A DNA stretch of 64,000 nt from Pogostemon cablin (taxonomy: Eukaryota; Streptophyta; Magnoliopsida; Lamiales; Lamiaceae): positions 6,188,985-6,252,984 of the forward strand of contig CM042985.1 of assembly GCA_023678885.1 (NCBI GenBank), in the 5' to 3' direction. Below, piece after piece: positions 1 through 11,300 of the stretch. Below the pieces are notes generated by a model. That model was not told the origin of the DNA and did not search any database. It saw nothing but the letters and a program-made list of their open reading frames with translations. The position numbers and the translations under genes are program-made. How positions within the stretch are numbered: position 1 is the first letter of the stretch; every line of letters begins with the position of its first letter.

Positions 1-20
1 TCGCAATTTTTCAAAGTAAC

Positions 21-1272
21 TGTAACAACAAATATTGTATTTATTAAATAATAAACACAAAAGAAATTACAATAATAATTCGAGATGGATTGAACTTGAG
101 AATTTTAGTGAACAGCTTCTATTTATCCTCTGATTCCTCTCTTGAGTTGACTTTGGCTTCTTTCAACTTTCGGAGCCGGATCTTCGGATGAAGCTTGTCC
201 GTGCTCGGGTTTGGGACTTGAAGCTTTAAAATATTTATCCAGAGGCGTCGAGCCTTTGTTTGGATCAAACGTTGACTTGAATTTGTCGTGAAGAACGTCG
301 TTCAATTTGATAGAACACCGTTGACCTCACGAGTTTTACTGGATGAAGAACGCCGGATCGGAGAGGCTTAGCACCTTGGTCCTTGATCAGAGGCGGTTCT
401 TGACTTGAAGTTGCTTTGAAGCTGCTTGAAGATTGACTTGAAGCCTTCGACTTGAAGCTTTGAAGACTTGAAGATCTGGAGCTTGAAGACTCGAAGATTT
501 GAAGATCCTCGAAGGTCTTGAGCTTGAAGATTCGAAGATTTGAAGATCCTCGAAGGTCTTGAGCTTGAAGCTTTGAAGATCCTCGAAGGTCTTGAGCTTG
601 AAGATTCGAAGATTTGAAGATCCTCGAGTGTTCTTGATCTTGAAGCTTTGAAGATTCGAAGATCCTCGAATGTTCTTGATTTCTTCAAGAGCGTCTTGCC
701 TCCGGGTGCTTGAATGTGTTTTGAATGAGGACTGAAGGTCCTTATTTATAGGTAGAGAAAATAACCACTTGAGAGATATTTTCTCCTTTAAAAGATATGT
801 TGGGCTTCTTCCTTTAATTAAGTCTGCTGGACTGGATACGGGCCTATTTAATTTAAATAAGCCTGCTGGATTTAACTTGGGCCTATTTAATTTAATTAGG
901 CATGCTGGATTTGACTTGGGCCTATTTAATTTAATTAGGCATGCTGGGCTTGACCTGTGCCTATTTAATTTAATTAGGCCTTCTGAACTTGATTTGAACT
1001 CATTTGACTTGGGTCAAGTCCACATGACTTGAATGGAGCCCACTTAACTCGAATTTGAGCCTATTTAACTTGAATGAGGCTCTTTTAACATGGATCGAGC
1101 CCATTTGACTTGGATTTGAGCTCAAATATTTATATTAATTATCAATTATTTATTTACTTATTTTAGGAATTAATTTATTTAAATTCCTTAATAAATAAAT
1201 ATTTAATTAATATTTAATATATTTTCCTTTGCATTTTATATTTATTTAGGCAATAAAATTTAATTGCCTACA
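21..1272 (-). repeat. 3' LTR of the Tat element
   Basis: Begins TGTAACAACAAAT and ends GCCTACA. It holds two internal repeat fields: a GAAGATTTGAAGATCCTCGA-type tandem array at about 400-690, and imperfect copies of a GGCCTATTTAATTTAATTAGG motif at about 840-990. Short open frames over these arrays are by-products of the repeats, not genes. Compared with the right LTR it lacks 8 bp near position 580. Confidence 0.95.
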
Positions 1273-1285
1273 AATGCCCCCTTGC
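1273..1285 (-). other. Polypurine tract of the Tat element
   Basis: Read on the minus strand, the sequence just before the 3' LTR is AAGGGGGCATTT, the usual place and composition for plus-strand priming. The gag-only element at 17142 has the same G-rich motif in the same place. Confidence 0.7.
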
Positions 1286-1642
1286 ATTTTGTTCACTAAA
1301 ATTTTCCTTGAAAGTGGACAAATTGCAATATTGTATGAAGCTCCATGTATCTTTTCTTGATCCATCAATTTACCTTGGGTTCTCTTTATTTTCCTCTCCC
1401 AATACTTGGGCTTCTATATTTTCCTGAGCCCATCAATTAATTATAAACTTGGGCCCCTACTGAAAATATATTCTTTCTGGGCTCCAATCCATAAATATCC
1501 CACATGAATCACCCGTATGAGGATGCAAAGCAGATTCTCAATGCAAGATATAAAATCAAATCTTGAAGATGATATGATATTTTACCATATTTTAAGAAGA
1601 TAAATCCAATAATCAAATAAATTCCCCTTCATATCCCAACAC

Positions 1643-1650
1643 TATATAAT
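1643..1650 (+). promoter_or_regulatory. Putative TATA box for the antisense PMD gene
   Basis: CTATATAAT occurs within ACTATATAATAACAACTCC, followed about 250 bp later by a consensus splice donor (AAG|GTAAGT at 1903) and then the PMD coding exons. This suggests an internal plus-strand promoter, independent of the LTR and opposed to gag-pol. Transcription start is inferred near 1670; there is no direct evidence. Confidence 0.45.
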
Positions 1651-1902
1651 AACAACTCCAGCCTTCCACTTTTCCACCTCAAAATCTCGACTACTAACAC
1701 TGCTTTCCTTTGCAGGTTCTTGCTTCCATGCAAACAAGAAACTCACGCCTTCATCAGTCATCAAAGTAACTATCTTCTTTCCTCTACAGCTTTCTTTTGT
1801 TTTTCTTTCTCTTTCTTTTATTCCTGCATATACGCTGTATTTTCCTTGCTTCTTTACTCCTTTTCTTTTGAACTGCTTATTTGCCTTCACATAATCATCA
1901 AG

Positions 1903-3596
1903 GTAAGTCTCGCCACTTACGTTCTCATATCTACTTCTGTATCATTCCCGTTCTTTTTCTTGTTTTTTTTTCTTCTTTGTATCTACGAGGAGGAGATATG
2001 ATATTCGAAGATAACACGGGCAGTTGTGACCGGCGTTGCGCATTCCTGGCGACTAGGAATTTTATTCCAGTCGGAGGTCGTGACGAGTCCGACGTTCGCA
2101 CCGAGTATCAAGCAATAATTTCCAGCGAGCTATCTCTCCAATCGCAGCGGTGGCTGTCGGGTGTTGGAAACAAGAGGCGACGCTGTGCGTCGGTCCTTGA
2201 TGCTTTCCGCAGTGACACCCCGCAATGGCGACAACGCTTCCTGCGGCATCTCAATCTCAAACCCATGTGGTGTTTCAGACCCACAATTTCAATAAGTTGA
2301 AGGCAACGAAACGGGCAGTCGAGATCGGCGTCGCGCATTCCTGGTGACTAGGAATTTATCTTAGTCAGAGGTCGCGGCGAGTCCGATGTGAGTCCCATGT
2401 TTCGTACCCGTGGTTTTCAGCATGGCTAGTCGGCGACTATCTTTCCGATCGTGGCGGCGACTGTCGGGTGTTGGGAACGAAAGGCAACACCATGTGTTGG
2501 ACCCTTAATTTTCCGACAGCGACTCCCCGTACGATGGACTGGCGGTGATTATTGGGTGTCGGGAACAAGAGGCGACACTATGGGTCGAGCCTTCGAGTTA
2601 TCCGGCAGCGGCATCTCGCAGCGACAACGGGCTAGCGGTAATGGTTGGGCAACGAGCGGCATTTTAGGCGACACGCAGATGGTACGATACTTCCGGCGGT
2701 ATATCCAGCAAAGGGTTTCGTCGGCCGGGCTTGAAGCTGGTGGTGGATTGCAGAGGCGCGAAAGGGATGCAACAGACATCCAGTGGAGATGACAGTGGAG
2801 ATGAATCCTCACGAGGCTGGATGGCGCGGCGGAACAGAGACTCCTCTTCCGTGGTGAACGGCGATGGTGGTTTGGAGAAGGTCTTCTCAATTGACGGTGG
2901 CACATCATTTCCCATGAGATGTTCTTCTCCACTTTTGAGAAGAGAAACTGCTCCCTGAAGCAGAGATTTCTCACAGGGCGGAATGAGTGGATGCGGCTGA
3001 TAAGCTTTTGGTGAAGACGAATCCTGCGAGGACTGAATGGCACGGTGGAACGGAGACTTCTCTCCTGCGGTGAGCGGCGATGAGAACGCCGATTCGCGTT
3101 TCCAGCACCGATGCGGCTCAGTTTCAGATGGCGGAGTCCTGGCGACGAGCAGCATGGCTAGGCTTGGCCGGAATGAAGCTGACAGCGGGAGATTTGGCAG
3201 ATCGGCGGCATGCGGTGGTGTTGATTTTTGAGAAGAGGATTTGTTCTCCGTCAATGTGGAGAAAAAAAAAGAAAGAGGAGTGGCCCTCAATTTTGACTTC
3301 CTTGGACTATTTTGACTTTCCATTTGAAACCATTTATCTTTTCAACTTGGGCTTTGATCAATCTTCCTTTATTTGTGCTAGACCCCGTTGTAGTGAGATT
3401 ATTTCTACCTTGGGCTTCAACTAATTCCTTATTTCCTGGGCTGAATTCTAATTTATATATTTCCTGGGCTTTGAATTTCAATAATTAATTGACCCATAAG
3501 TTTATTTTGGGCTCCTTAATTAATTTAAATTCATGAACTTTAAATTATTTCATGCCTATTTTCCACTTTTCTAACATTCCTTCTTTTGTTTTGCAG
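1903..3596 (+). other. Putative leader intron of the antisense PMD gene
   Basis: A strong donor (CATCAAG|GTAAGTC) at 1903 and an acceptor with a pyrimidine-rich run (TTTTGTTTTGCAG) ending at 3596 frame a 1.7-kb interval, and the PMD start codon follows at 3614. The interval is GC-rich compared with its surroundings and includes degenerate tandem repeats. Long open frames here (such as 2664-3323 on the minus strand) show no recognisable domain and are taken as chance frames in GC-rich repeats. Confidence 0.5.
2010..2620. repeat. Degenerate tandem repeat of roughly 250-300 bp
   Basis: Two diverged copies (about 2010-2290 and 2310-2560), and a partial third after 2560, share the landmarks GCGCATTCCTGGYGACTAGG, GTCGGGTGTTGG and AAGAGGCGAC in the same order. 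They lie inside the putative leader intron of the PMD gene. Function unknown; they may have come in as captured or amplified DNA. Confidence 0.6.
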
Positions 3597-3613
3597 CTTA
3601 TCCACTTCTCGGC

Positions 3614-6452
3614 ATGGTTTTCTTCAGAAATATCACAGGACAATCTGGCTCAGACTACTTACTAATCCTTGATGACGAGCGTCAACCTTTGAATAAAGGG
3701 ACTCGCCTTTTAGTCGAGAAATCTCTGTTAGGGAATCATGCTGTAGTTCCTACCAATCTTAAGAACGACTTCTACCTTGAATGTTGGTCTCATGAGCTTA
3801 CTTTGGGGAAGAATAATATAACCTGGACTTTGAAAGGAGCTGATATCGAGCCACATCCTAGCTTAGAACCCCTACCTTCCTTGGGACGACGCATCTTGGA
3901 AGGGAAAGGTAAAGTAACTTGGGGAGAGCCGATTAAACTCCTTGGAGACTTCCGCTACACCAAAGGGTACTGGGAATGGACTGAGGATGTACTAAGTCGA
4001 TGCCGATCTCTTCTTAAAAGCCTCAAGCTATATGATGCTGTCTTCGCGTCTCTCTTTACTTATGATTATAACTGTGAAATTATCAAAGCTTTTTGCGAGG
4101 CTTGGTGTCCTTCCACCAATACTTTACTCACGAAACATGGGGAGATGTCTATTTCTTTGTGGGACTTGTACAACTTGATGGGGTTGCCTCTAGCTGGCCA
4201 CCTATATGATGAAGCAGTGACGAGCCTAACAGAACTGTTCTCCACAAATAATGAGCCATGTATTCCGCGCAGCTGTAGACATCTACTTGGTGCTTATCAC
4301 TTGCTCTGCAAGGATACTAATAAGAAAGGTGTGACGATTGATCAATGGGTAAGTTTTTGGTCTAAAAAGACTGTAACATACCCTGCGCCTCCGATGCGTG
4401 TTGAGAAAATATCAACTAATCGACCCAAAAAAACTTACAATCCAACCGGCACCATTCCAAATCACCGTTCCTGGACATCTGCTGAGTTGAATCAATTCAG
4501 AAAAATGGGAATTGCGCCAACAAACCAAGAAGAGACATATCTCGCGGCTTATTTAGCATGCTGGCTCTGCATTTTTGCACTTCCGAGTAATGAAGTAAAC
4601 TTGATACGGCCAAGTACTTTTAAAGCGGCAAGTTTAATGGCTGCAGGAAAAAATGTGGGCCTTGCAATTCCCGTACTGACAAGCATCTATCGTGGTCTGA
4701 ACCAAATCTCAAATTCATCAAATCCATCTGAAGTCAAATCAACATTTCCCGTTCACTTTGTTCATGCTTGGTTAGCTCATTATTTCAAGACTCACTTTCC
4801 GATTGGTAGCAAATTGTCTTATCCTCGCATGGTAACTTATTCTGGTGAGCAAGGTGCAAAATACTTTAATCCTGAGGAGGCTCGTAAACGAATTCAAACA
4901 GCTGACAATGCTTCGTGGACTTGCAACATTTTTTCCAAAGATGTAGCCGTTTATTATGTGGATGACGGGAATAATGACTGGACTAGTTGGACCCATCTTG
5001 TAGCTCTTCGTACCAGCTATCTTACATTGAGGCAGGGTGGTCATTATATAATGGAGCCATATTCTCCTCATAGATTTGCTCGTCAATTTGGTTTTCTGCA
5101 AGATGTTCCTAACATGCTTAGAACAAACCTCCGCAAGGCCTCTTTAGAAGAAGGATTTGATTACTGGTGTCATTCCACTACATGTAACTCCAAATCTGAA
5201 GCTTACTTTAAAATTACTCCACGTCTGAATATAAGGAGTGGTGGAAGCATGTTCATGGCACTTACTTATCTGATCATGTTAAAGACCTGATTACCCCAGC
5301 ATCAGCCCCTATAGAGGAAGAAGTGGACATCATAGATGATCTTAATGAAAATCACCAAGACGTCCAAGGTATTTCTCCGGTGCATGATATGGTAAAACCT
5401 ATGGCGCATAAAAGAAAGAAAGGTCAATCTGTGGAGGATTGCAGCGCATCTAGGGATCAACATTGGAAGAGGAAGAAGCCCACTGCCTCCACTGAAAAGC
5501 AAGATGATGAGGTTCCCTTTACTCTCCCAATTCTCTTCTTTTTTTTATTCCCCTTTTTTTTACAAGGCTCTTTTTACTACTTTAGATTGCGCAGAGGATT
5601 TCTAACCCAACTTCCCCCCCTAAGGCCAATGAAGGAAAAGAATTAATTTCTGCTATTGCTTCACAAGACTTGGCCAACGAGGTTGCCCCCCTTTTCTGTC
5701 TTTAGCTCTTTTTTTATTATCTTTCCTTTTCTGTCTAAATATATTTTTTCAATTAGGTCTCAGGCTTCTCTTCAGACTCTGAGGGCGACGGTTCTACCAA
5801 GAGTGACGCTTCTAACACAGGAATGGATTCCTCCTTGAAAGCATGCCCAGCAGTAACAGAATTTAAATTCAAGAAAGAAGCTCGAAGTCTTAAAGAGCAA
5901 TTTGCCCAGAAAGCCTGGAGCCGTATCAGAAATAAGCTCCAACGGACTCCTATCGAATATTTATCATCTCTAAGGGAAGGAGTCTTCAACCTGATAGGGG
6001 AAGTGAAAGTACTTAACATCGATTGCTCTACATTAGAAGAAGCCTTAACTCCTTTATTTGATAAGGCTGATGCTTATACTGCTGCAAGATCGAAGTCTGA
6101 TCAAGCGGCCTTCAAGGGAGATTATGTAAAAGTCTCAGCCGACATCAAAGGTCGTCTCCAAAGCTATAAGAACACCCATACGATGGAGATACAAAAACTA
6201 AAGACAACCTGGGAAGAATTGGAGTTGATAGGCAACGAGTTGGCCACCCTAAAGAAAGAGAAGACTTTATGTGAAGCAGTTGATCAACTCAAACAAACCA
6301 TTTACCGTGCTAAGAAAGAAATTGACCTCATAGAGGAAAATATCTTTGCACTTGATACAGTGACCTCATTAAAGGAGTATTCATCTGAGAACGAGAAAGC
6401 AGCTCTGAAGGCTGAATTACGAAGCATACTTTCTGATAACTTTTTTGTTTAG
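3614..6452 (+). pseudogene. Antisense plant mobile domain (PMD) gene inside the retrotransposon, frameshifted
   Basis: Encodes a plant mobile domain protein on the strand opposite gag-pol. Exon 1 (3614 to about 5511) shows PMD landmarks: GYWEWTEDVL, then FCEAWCPSTNTLL, then GEMSISLWDLYNLMGLPLAG. Exons 2 (5595-5681) and 3 (5757-6452) follow through GT..AG junctions in consistent phase; exon 3 encodes a long charged coiled coil and ends in a TAG stop. A polyadenylation-type AATAAA lies at 6525-6530. One frameshift near 5200-5221 moves the frame from the 558-aa reading to the one that continues into exon 2. Family knowledge: PMD occurs in host MAIL1/MAIN proteins and in Ty3/gypsy and MULE elements; Tat elements often have an antisense ORF here. 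The role in transposition is not known. Confidence 0.8.
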
Positions 6453-6659
6453 TGTAGAGCTTCTTCTTTTTTTTTACTCATACTTGTCTGTTTTTCCCTA
6501 CTATGCTTTGAACATTTAATTACCAATAAAGTTCATTTCCTTCACTGTCGCCTACTTATATTGCCTTCATACCTCGATTTATTGCTTGTCTCGTAAACTT
6601 GATGTGATAAACCAAAGATATGACTGAACTTAACAAAGTGCTAAGCTGCCTACGTACCT

Positions 6660-6990
6660 CTTTATAGAGGATCAAGTCATAACGTAGTTCAAAAGAACAT
6701 AATTTGGTTTGAATGGGGGGGTGCCGTACACAGTTTATACTCGTGCGGGCCAGGAGTGACTATTCTTTAACCACTTTAGACAAAGTAGGGTATTTAATGC
6801 TTTAACCACTTAAAATACCTGAGTGGGGTGAATTAATAGTTTAGCCACGTATAATTACCTTTGGTGGGTGTCGTACACAGTTTATACTCGTGCGGACCAG
6901 GAGTTTGTCATACACAGTTTATACTCGTGCGGACCAGGAGTAACATGCAGTTTAGGCTCATGCGTCATGGAGCGTTCCTTAGGTTTGACT
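6660..6990. repeat. Spacer repeats between the PMD gene and integrase
   Basis: The motif ACACAGTTTATACTCGTGCG followed by GGACCAGGAGT appears three times, with a degenerate fourth copy. The two opposed genes converge here. The gag-only element carries a larger array of the same motif at 17359-17925, so the repeat is shared between the two families and may act in 3' end formation or packaging; that role is a guess. Confidence 0.7.
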
Positions 6991-6993
6991 GGA

Positions 6994-8322
6994 TTACGCG
7001 TAGTAGCGTTTTAGGAATTTGCCATTTATGGGGCCAATTCTCACTCCATCTTCAGATGTCAACTTGTATGCACCATTTGTATATACTTCTTTCACAACAT
7101 GTGGGCCATCCCACTTGGGCAAGAATTTATTTCCCACTCGGTGAGTGATGACAATAGGCCTTCTCACAGCAAGGACTAAGTCTCCGACTTGAAAGGAACG
7201 TATCTTCACTTTCTTATTAAACGCTCTGGAGAGGCGAGCTTGATAGCACTCAAGTCTCTGTTGTGCTTCTAACCTCTTTTCATCAAGTGCCTCTAATTCT
7301 TCGAGACGCAGTCGTGCGTTTTCTTCTTCAGTCAAACCTTCTTGTATGGCTATTCTCAAAGATGGTATTTGCTTTTCAAGGGGCACAACAGCTTCAACCC
7401 CATACACTAGAGAATACGGAGTAGCTTGAGTAGGCGTTCTATAAGTAGTTCGATATGCCCATAAAGCTTCATGAATCCTTTCATGCCAGTCTCGTTTTGA
7501 TTTGGAGACCACCTTCTTCAATAGGTTACACAGTGTTTTGTTGAAGGCTTCAGCGAGCCCGTTAGCTGCTGCATTGTACATAGAAGACTTCCTTTGCTTG
7601 AAGTCAAACTTCTCACAAAGCCTATCAATCAAAGAGTTACTGAACGGCCTCCCATTATCCGTGATGATGTATCGAGGCACTCCATATCTATATATGATGT
7701 TGATGCGGATGAAATCAGCCACATTTTCTTTCTTCACTTCTTTCAAGGGTACAACTTCCGCCCACTTAGAAAAGTAATCAGTGGCAGCCAAAATATAAAG
7801 ATGACCTCCGGAAGACTTCGTTAATGGCCCCACCACATCTAAGCCCCATGCATCAAATGGCCACGAAGAAACTGTTGGATGTAATGGCTCGGGAGGCTGA
7901 TGAATGAGATTTGCATGAAACTGGCATGGCTGACATTTTTGTGCATAATCTATGCAATCCTTCACCATAGAAGGCCAGTAATATCCCATCCTCTTGATTC
8001 TGAAATGTAACTTGGGTCCAGACTGATGGGCGCCACATATTCCAGAATGAGCCTCCTCCATAGCTTGTAGAGCTTCTTCATCACTTAAGCATCTTAAGAG
8101 AATACCATCAAACGATCTTCTATAAAGTATATCTTTGTAATAGAAGAATCGCGGTGCTCTACGCCGGACATCAACCCTTAGGTGTGGATCATTGGGGAGC
8201 TTATCATACTTTAAGTAATCCGCGAACGGTTGTCGCCAATCTTCCTTCCCAATATCGAACACTTCTATGGCACAATACCCAACTTCTTCATCATCTTCCT
8301 TTTCGAAGAAGGGAGGTACCAC
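6994..8322 (-). pseudogene. int: Integrase of the Tat element, out of frame with pol
   Basis: Integrase would join the cDNA ends to host DNA. Visible in order: the N-terminal HHCC zinc finger (AHSGICGAH ... CQPCQ), the core with catalytic D in WGLDVVGPL, D in IITDNGRPF and E in NGLAEAFNK, then a C-terminal GPHVVKEV..GAYKL module typical of Ty3/gypsy integrases. The frame overlaps the end of the 1735-aa gag-pol frame by 58 bases but in a different phase, so a small indel near 8300-8330 has cut it off. Members of this lineage normally carry integrase in the same polyprotein, so decay is likelier than programmed frameshifting. All catalytic residues remain. Confidence 0.9.
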
Positions 8323-11300
8323 CCAACTTTTGCAGATCGGAACTTGGAATGTGCTTCAGGCATTGCTATGGTTGATGCTAGCTTTGCCAAAGCATCGGCT
8401 TGTTTGTTCTTGCTCCTTGGAAGATGTTCAATCTCTACATCTCCAAGCCAATTCATAAGCCTTTGAGCATAGTCATAATACGGACGTAGCTCGGGTTTCT
8501 TAACCTCATATAAACCAAGCAGCTGGTTGATTATTAACAACGAATCTCCATATACCTTCAGGTGTCGTTGCTTTACATCTACTGCCATCTCCAGACCAAG
8601 TATAAGAGCTTGATATTCAGCTACATTGTTAGAGCAATTTTCAGTTAGATTGAAGGAGTATGGCAGAACTTCTCCATCTGAGGTCACAAATACCACTCCT
8701 GCGCCGGCTCCTTCTCTGTGAGCAGCTCCATCGAAATACATCTTCCAAGGAGGAGTGATTTCAATAGCCAATATATCTTCATCGGGGAGATCATCAGATA
8801 ACTCCCATTCTGCAGGCATGGGATGATCAGCTAAGAAATTCGCCAATACTTGCCCTTTCACTGCCTTTTGAGGGACATATATAATCTCGAATTGCTGCAA
8901 TTGAAGATACCACCTTGCAAGCCTATCAGAGAGCACTGGTTTCGACATGACGAATTTTAATGGGTTGGCCTTTGAGACCAAGTAAACAGTATGAGCTTGA
9001 AAGTAGTGTCTTAACTTCTGAATCGCAAAGATGAGAGCCAGACAAATCTTTTCAATTGGTGAGTACTTTAACTCATTTGGGGTCATTGTTCTACTCAAAT
9101 AGTACAATGCACACTCCTTTCCTTCATCATTATTTTGTGCAAGTAGAGCTCCAACTGATCTTTCTTGAGCAGATATGTAGAGAATTAATGGACGTCCGAC
9201 TATTGGAGCAACCAACACTGGCGGCTTCATCAAATATGCTTTAATGCTGTTAAATGCATTAGTACAAGCTTCATCCCATTCAAATGGACTGCCTTTTTTC
9301 ATAAGATGGCTAAATGGTTGGCATCGGCCGGCCAAATTTGCTATGAATCTTCTTAAGTATGCCAGCTTACCTTGCAAACTCTTGAGCTCATGTATGTTTC
9401 GGGGCACCTGCATCTTCATTATCGCATCAATCTTTGCTTTGTCAATCTCAATGCCACGATGTCGGACAATGAATCCAAGGAACTTACCAGAAGAGACTCC
9501 GAATGCGCACTTAAGCGGGTTCATCTTGAGTTGGAATTTTCTGAGACGCTCAAATATTTGCCTTAGATCCTTAAGATGATCATTTTTCTTCTTTGATTTC
9601 ACTACAATGTCATCCACATAACACTCAACATTCTTATGAAGCATGTCGTCAAATATCTTTTGCATAGCTCGTTGATACGTAGCGCCAGCATTCCTCAAGC
9701 CAAACGGCATAACATTATAGCAGTATATTCCTTTAGGAGTGCGGAAGGCTGTTTTCTCTTGATCTTCCGGAGCTAGGCTAATTTGATTGTAACCAGATGA
9801 TCCATCCATAAATGAAAGCACTTCATGCCCGGTCGTTGCATCAATCATAAGTTCTGTGATTGGTAGTGGAAAATCATCTTTTGGGCATGCCAAGTTCAAG
9901 TCACGGAAGTCAACACACATTCTAAGCTGCCCATTTGTCTTCCTTACTGGCACAATGTTAGAGAGCCAAGTGGGATACTTGACTTCTCGTATCTTTCCCG
10001 TTTCAAGGAGCTTATTAACCTCAGCTTCAATCAATGGAACCAGCTCTGGTCGAAATCGACGCTGCATCTGCTTAACTGGCTTGACTCCTTTCTTTACTGC
10101 TAGATGATGAACTGCCACTTTTGGATCTAATCCGGGCATCTCCTTGAATGACCATGCAAACACGTCTCTAAACTCTTGAAGAAGCTCAATGTAAGCCTTT
10201 TCCTCCTCAGATGGTAACAAAGCACTTATATAGGTTGGACGCGGATCATTAGCATCACCTAAATTAATCTCCTTCAATTGATCAACAGTAGATTTAATAC
10301 CCTCCTCAAATTCTGGGGGAGCATCATCGGCATCTTCCTCTTCAGTTGAGGTTTCTTCTTGTATAGTGACATGATTTACTGCAGCAACATCCTCCAGAAA
10401 TTCTTGCCTTTGAAACTGTGGATTAGATCCAACTTGTTCATTCTCTCCCACTTTAACAATGCTCCCCACTTCATAGCCATCTCTCCTCATCTTGACGATC
10501 TTGCTTTGTAGATCTCTTTCTGCACTTTGTAGATCTGTTTGCATGATGATGGAATGAACAACATCTGATGAGCCTACACTTTCACGATCATCTTCTTCAC
10601 TTCGGGTGAAGATTATTGTTCGTTTCTTAGCTTTCAATATTGTGCCACATGATATAGTCAGGAAATGTCGTCTTTTCATGCGAGATGGGATCCGACTATG
10701 TATCTTTGGGAAACTTGGGAACTTAGTAGTCCTTTTAGCTCCAGCTGGTTTGAGCCTCTCGAATACTGAGATTCTTTCTGTCTTTCTATCTTCCTCATGA
10801 GACTCCTCTTCTTCAGAGAAAATTTCATCTTCAGTGATGTAGTTTGTGTTTGCCCTCTTTATCGCAATGCGAACAGGTTTTTGCGGAACATATCCTATAC
10901 CTGTTCTAGTATACTTGGAAGTACGGCCATTACTCTTTAATTTCTCTTGGGTGGTTCTACTAGGAGTCTTATGAGACAGTTCATTTGCCGCACCTTTTTC
11001 TTGAGGGTCATAACCAGCTTTCACAAGAAGTTTGTAAGCTTGTGGGCTATACGATTTGGAAACTGCCGCCTCAAATACATCTCCGTGCTCAGTTTTAGCC
11101 GCTTGAGTTGGGCGAGTGAATCCTTTGAGTGGAGGGGGAGAGGGCTTTTCAGCGTCAACCTTAGTCAGGGGTAGTGTCAACCCTTCTACAGTTTTGATCA
11201 ACTGTTTACTTTCATTAGACTGTGTGGATGAAAAATCATCTGCATTTTCTTTTTCTTGTTTTTTATCTTGTGATGAAGTTCCTTCTTGCTTATCGGCCTT

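Noticed and set aside
2664..3323. 219-aa minus-strand frame inside the Tat element
   Set aside because: Low-complexity Ser/Pro product of GC-rich repeated DNA in the putative PMD leader intron, no domain, not in line with gag-pol.
8265..8330. Programmed ribosomal frameshift before integrase
   Set aside because: No clear slippery site or structure seen, and Tat relatives usually have integrase in frame; kept only as a minor alternative.
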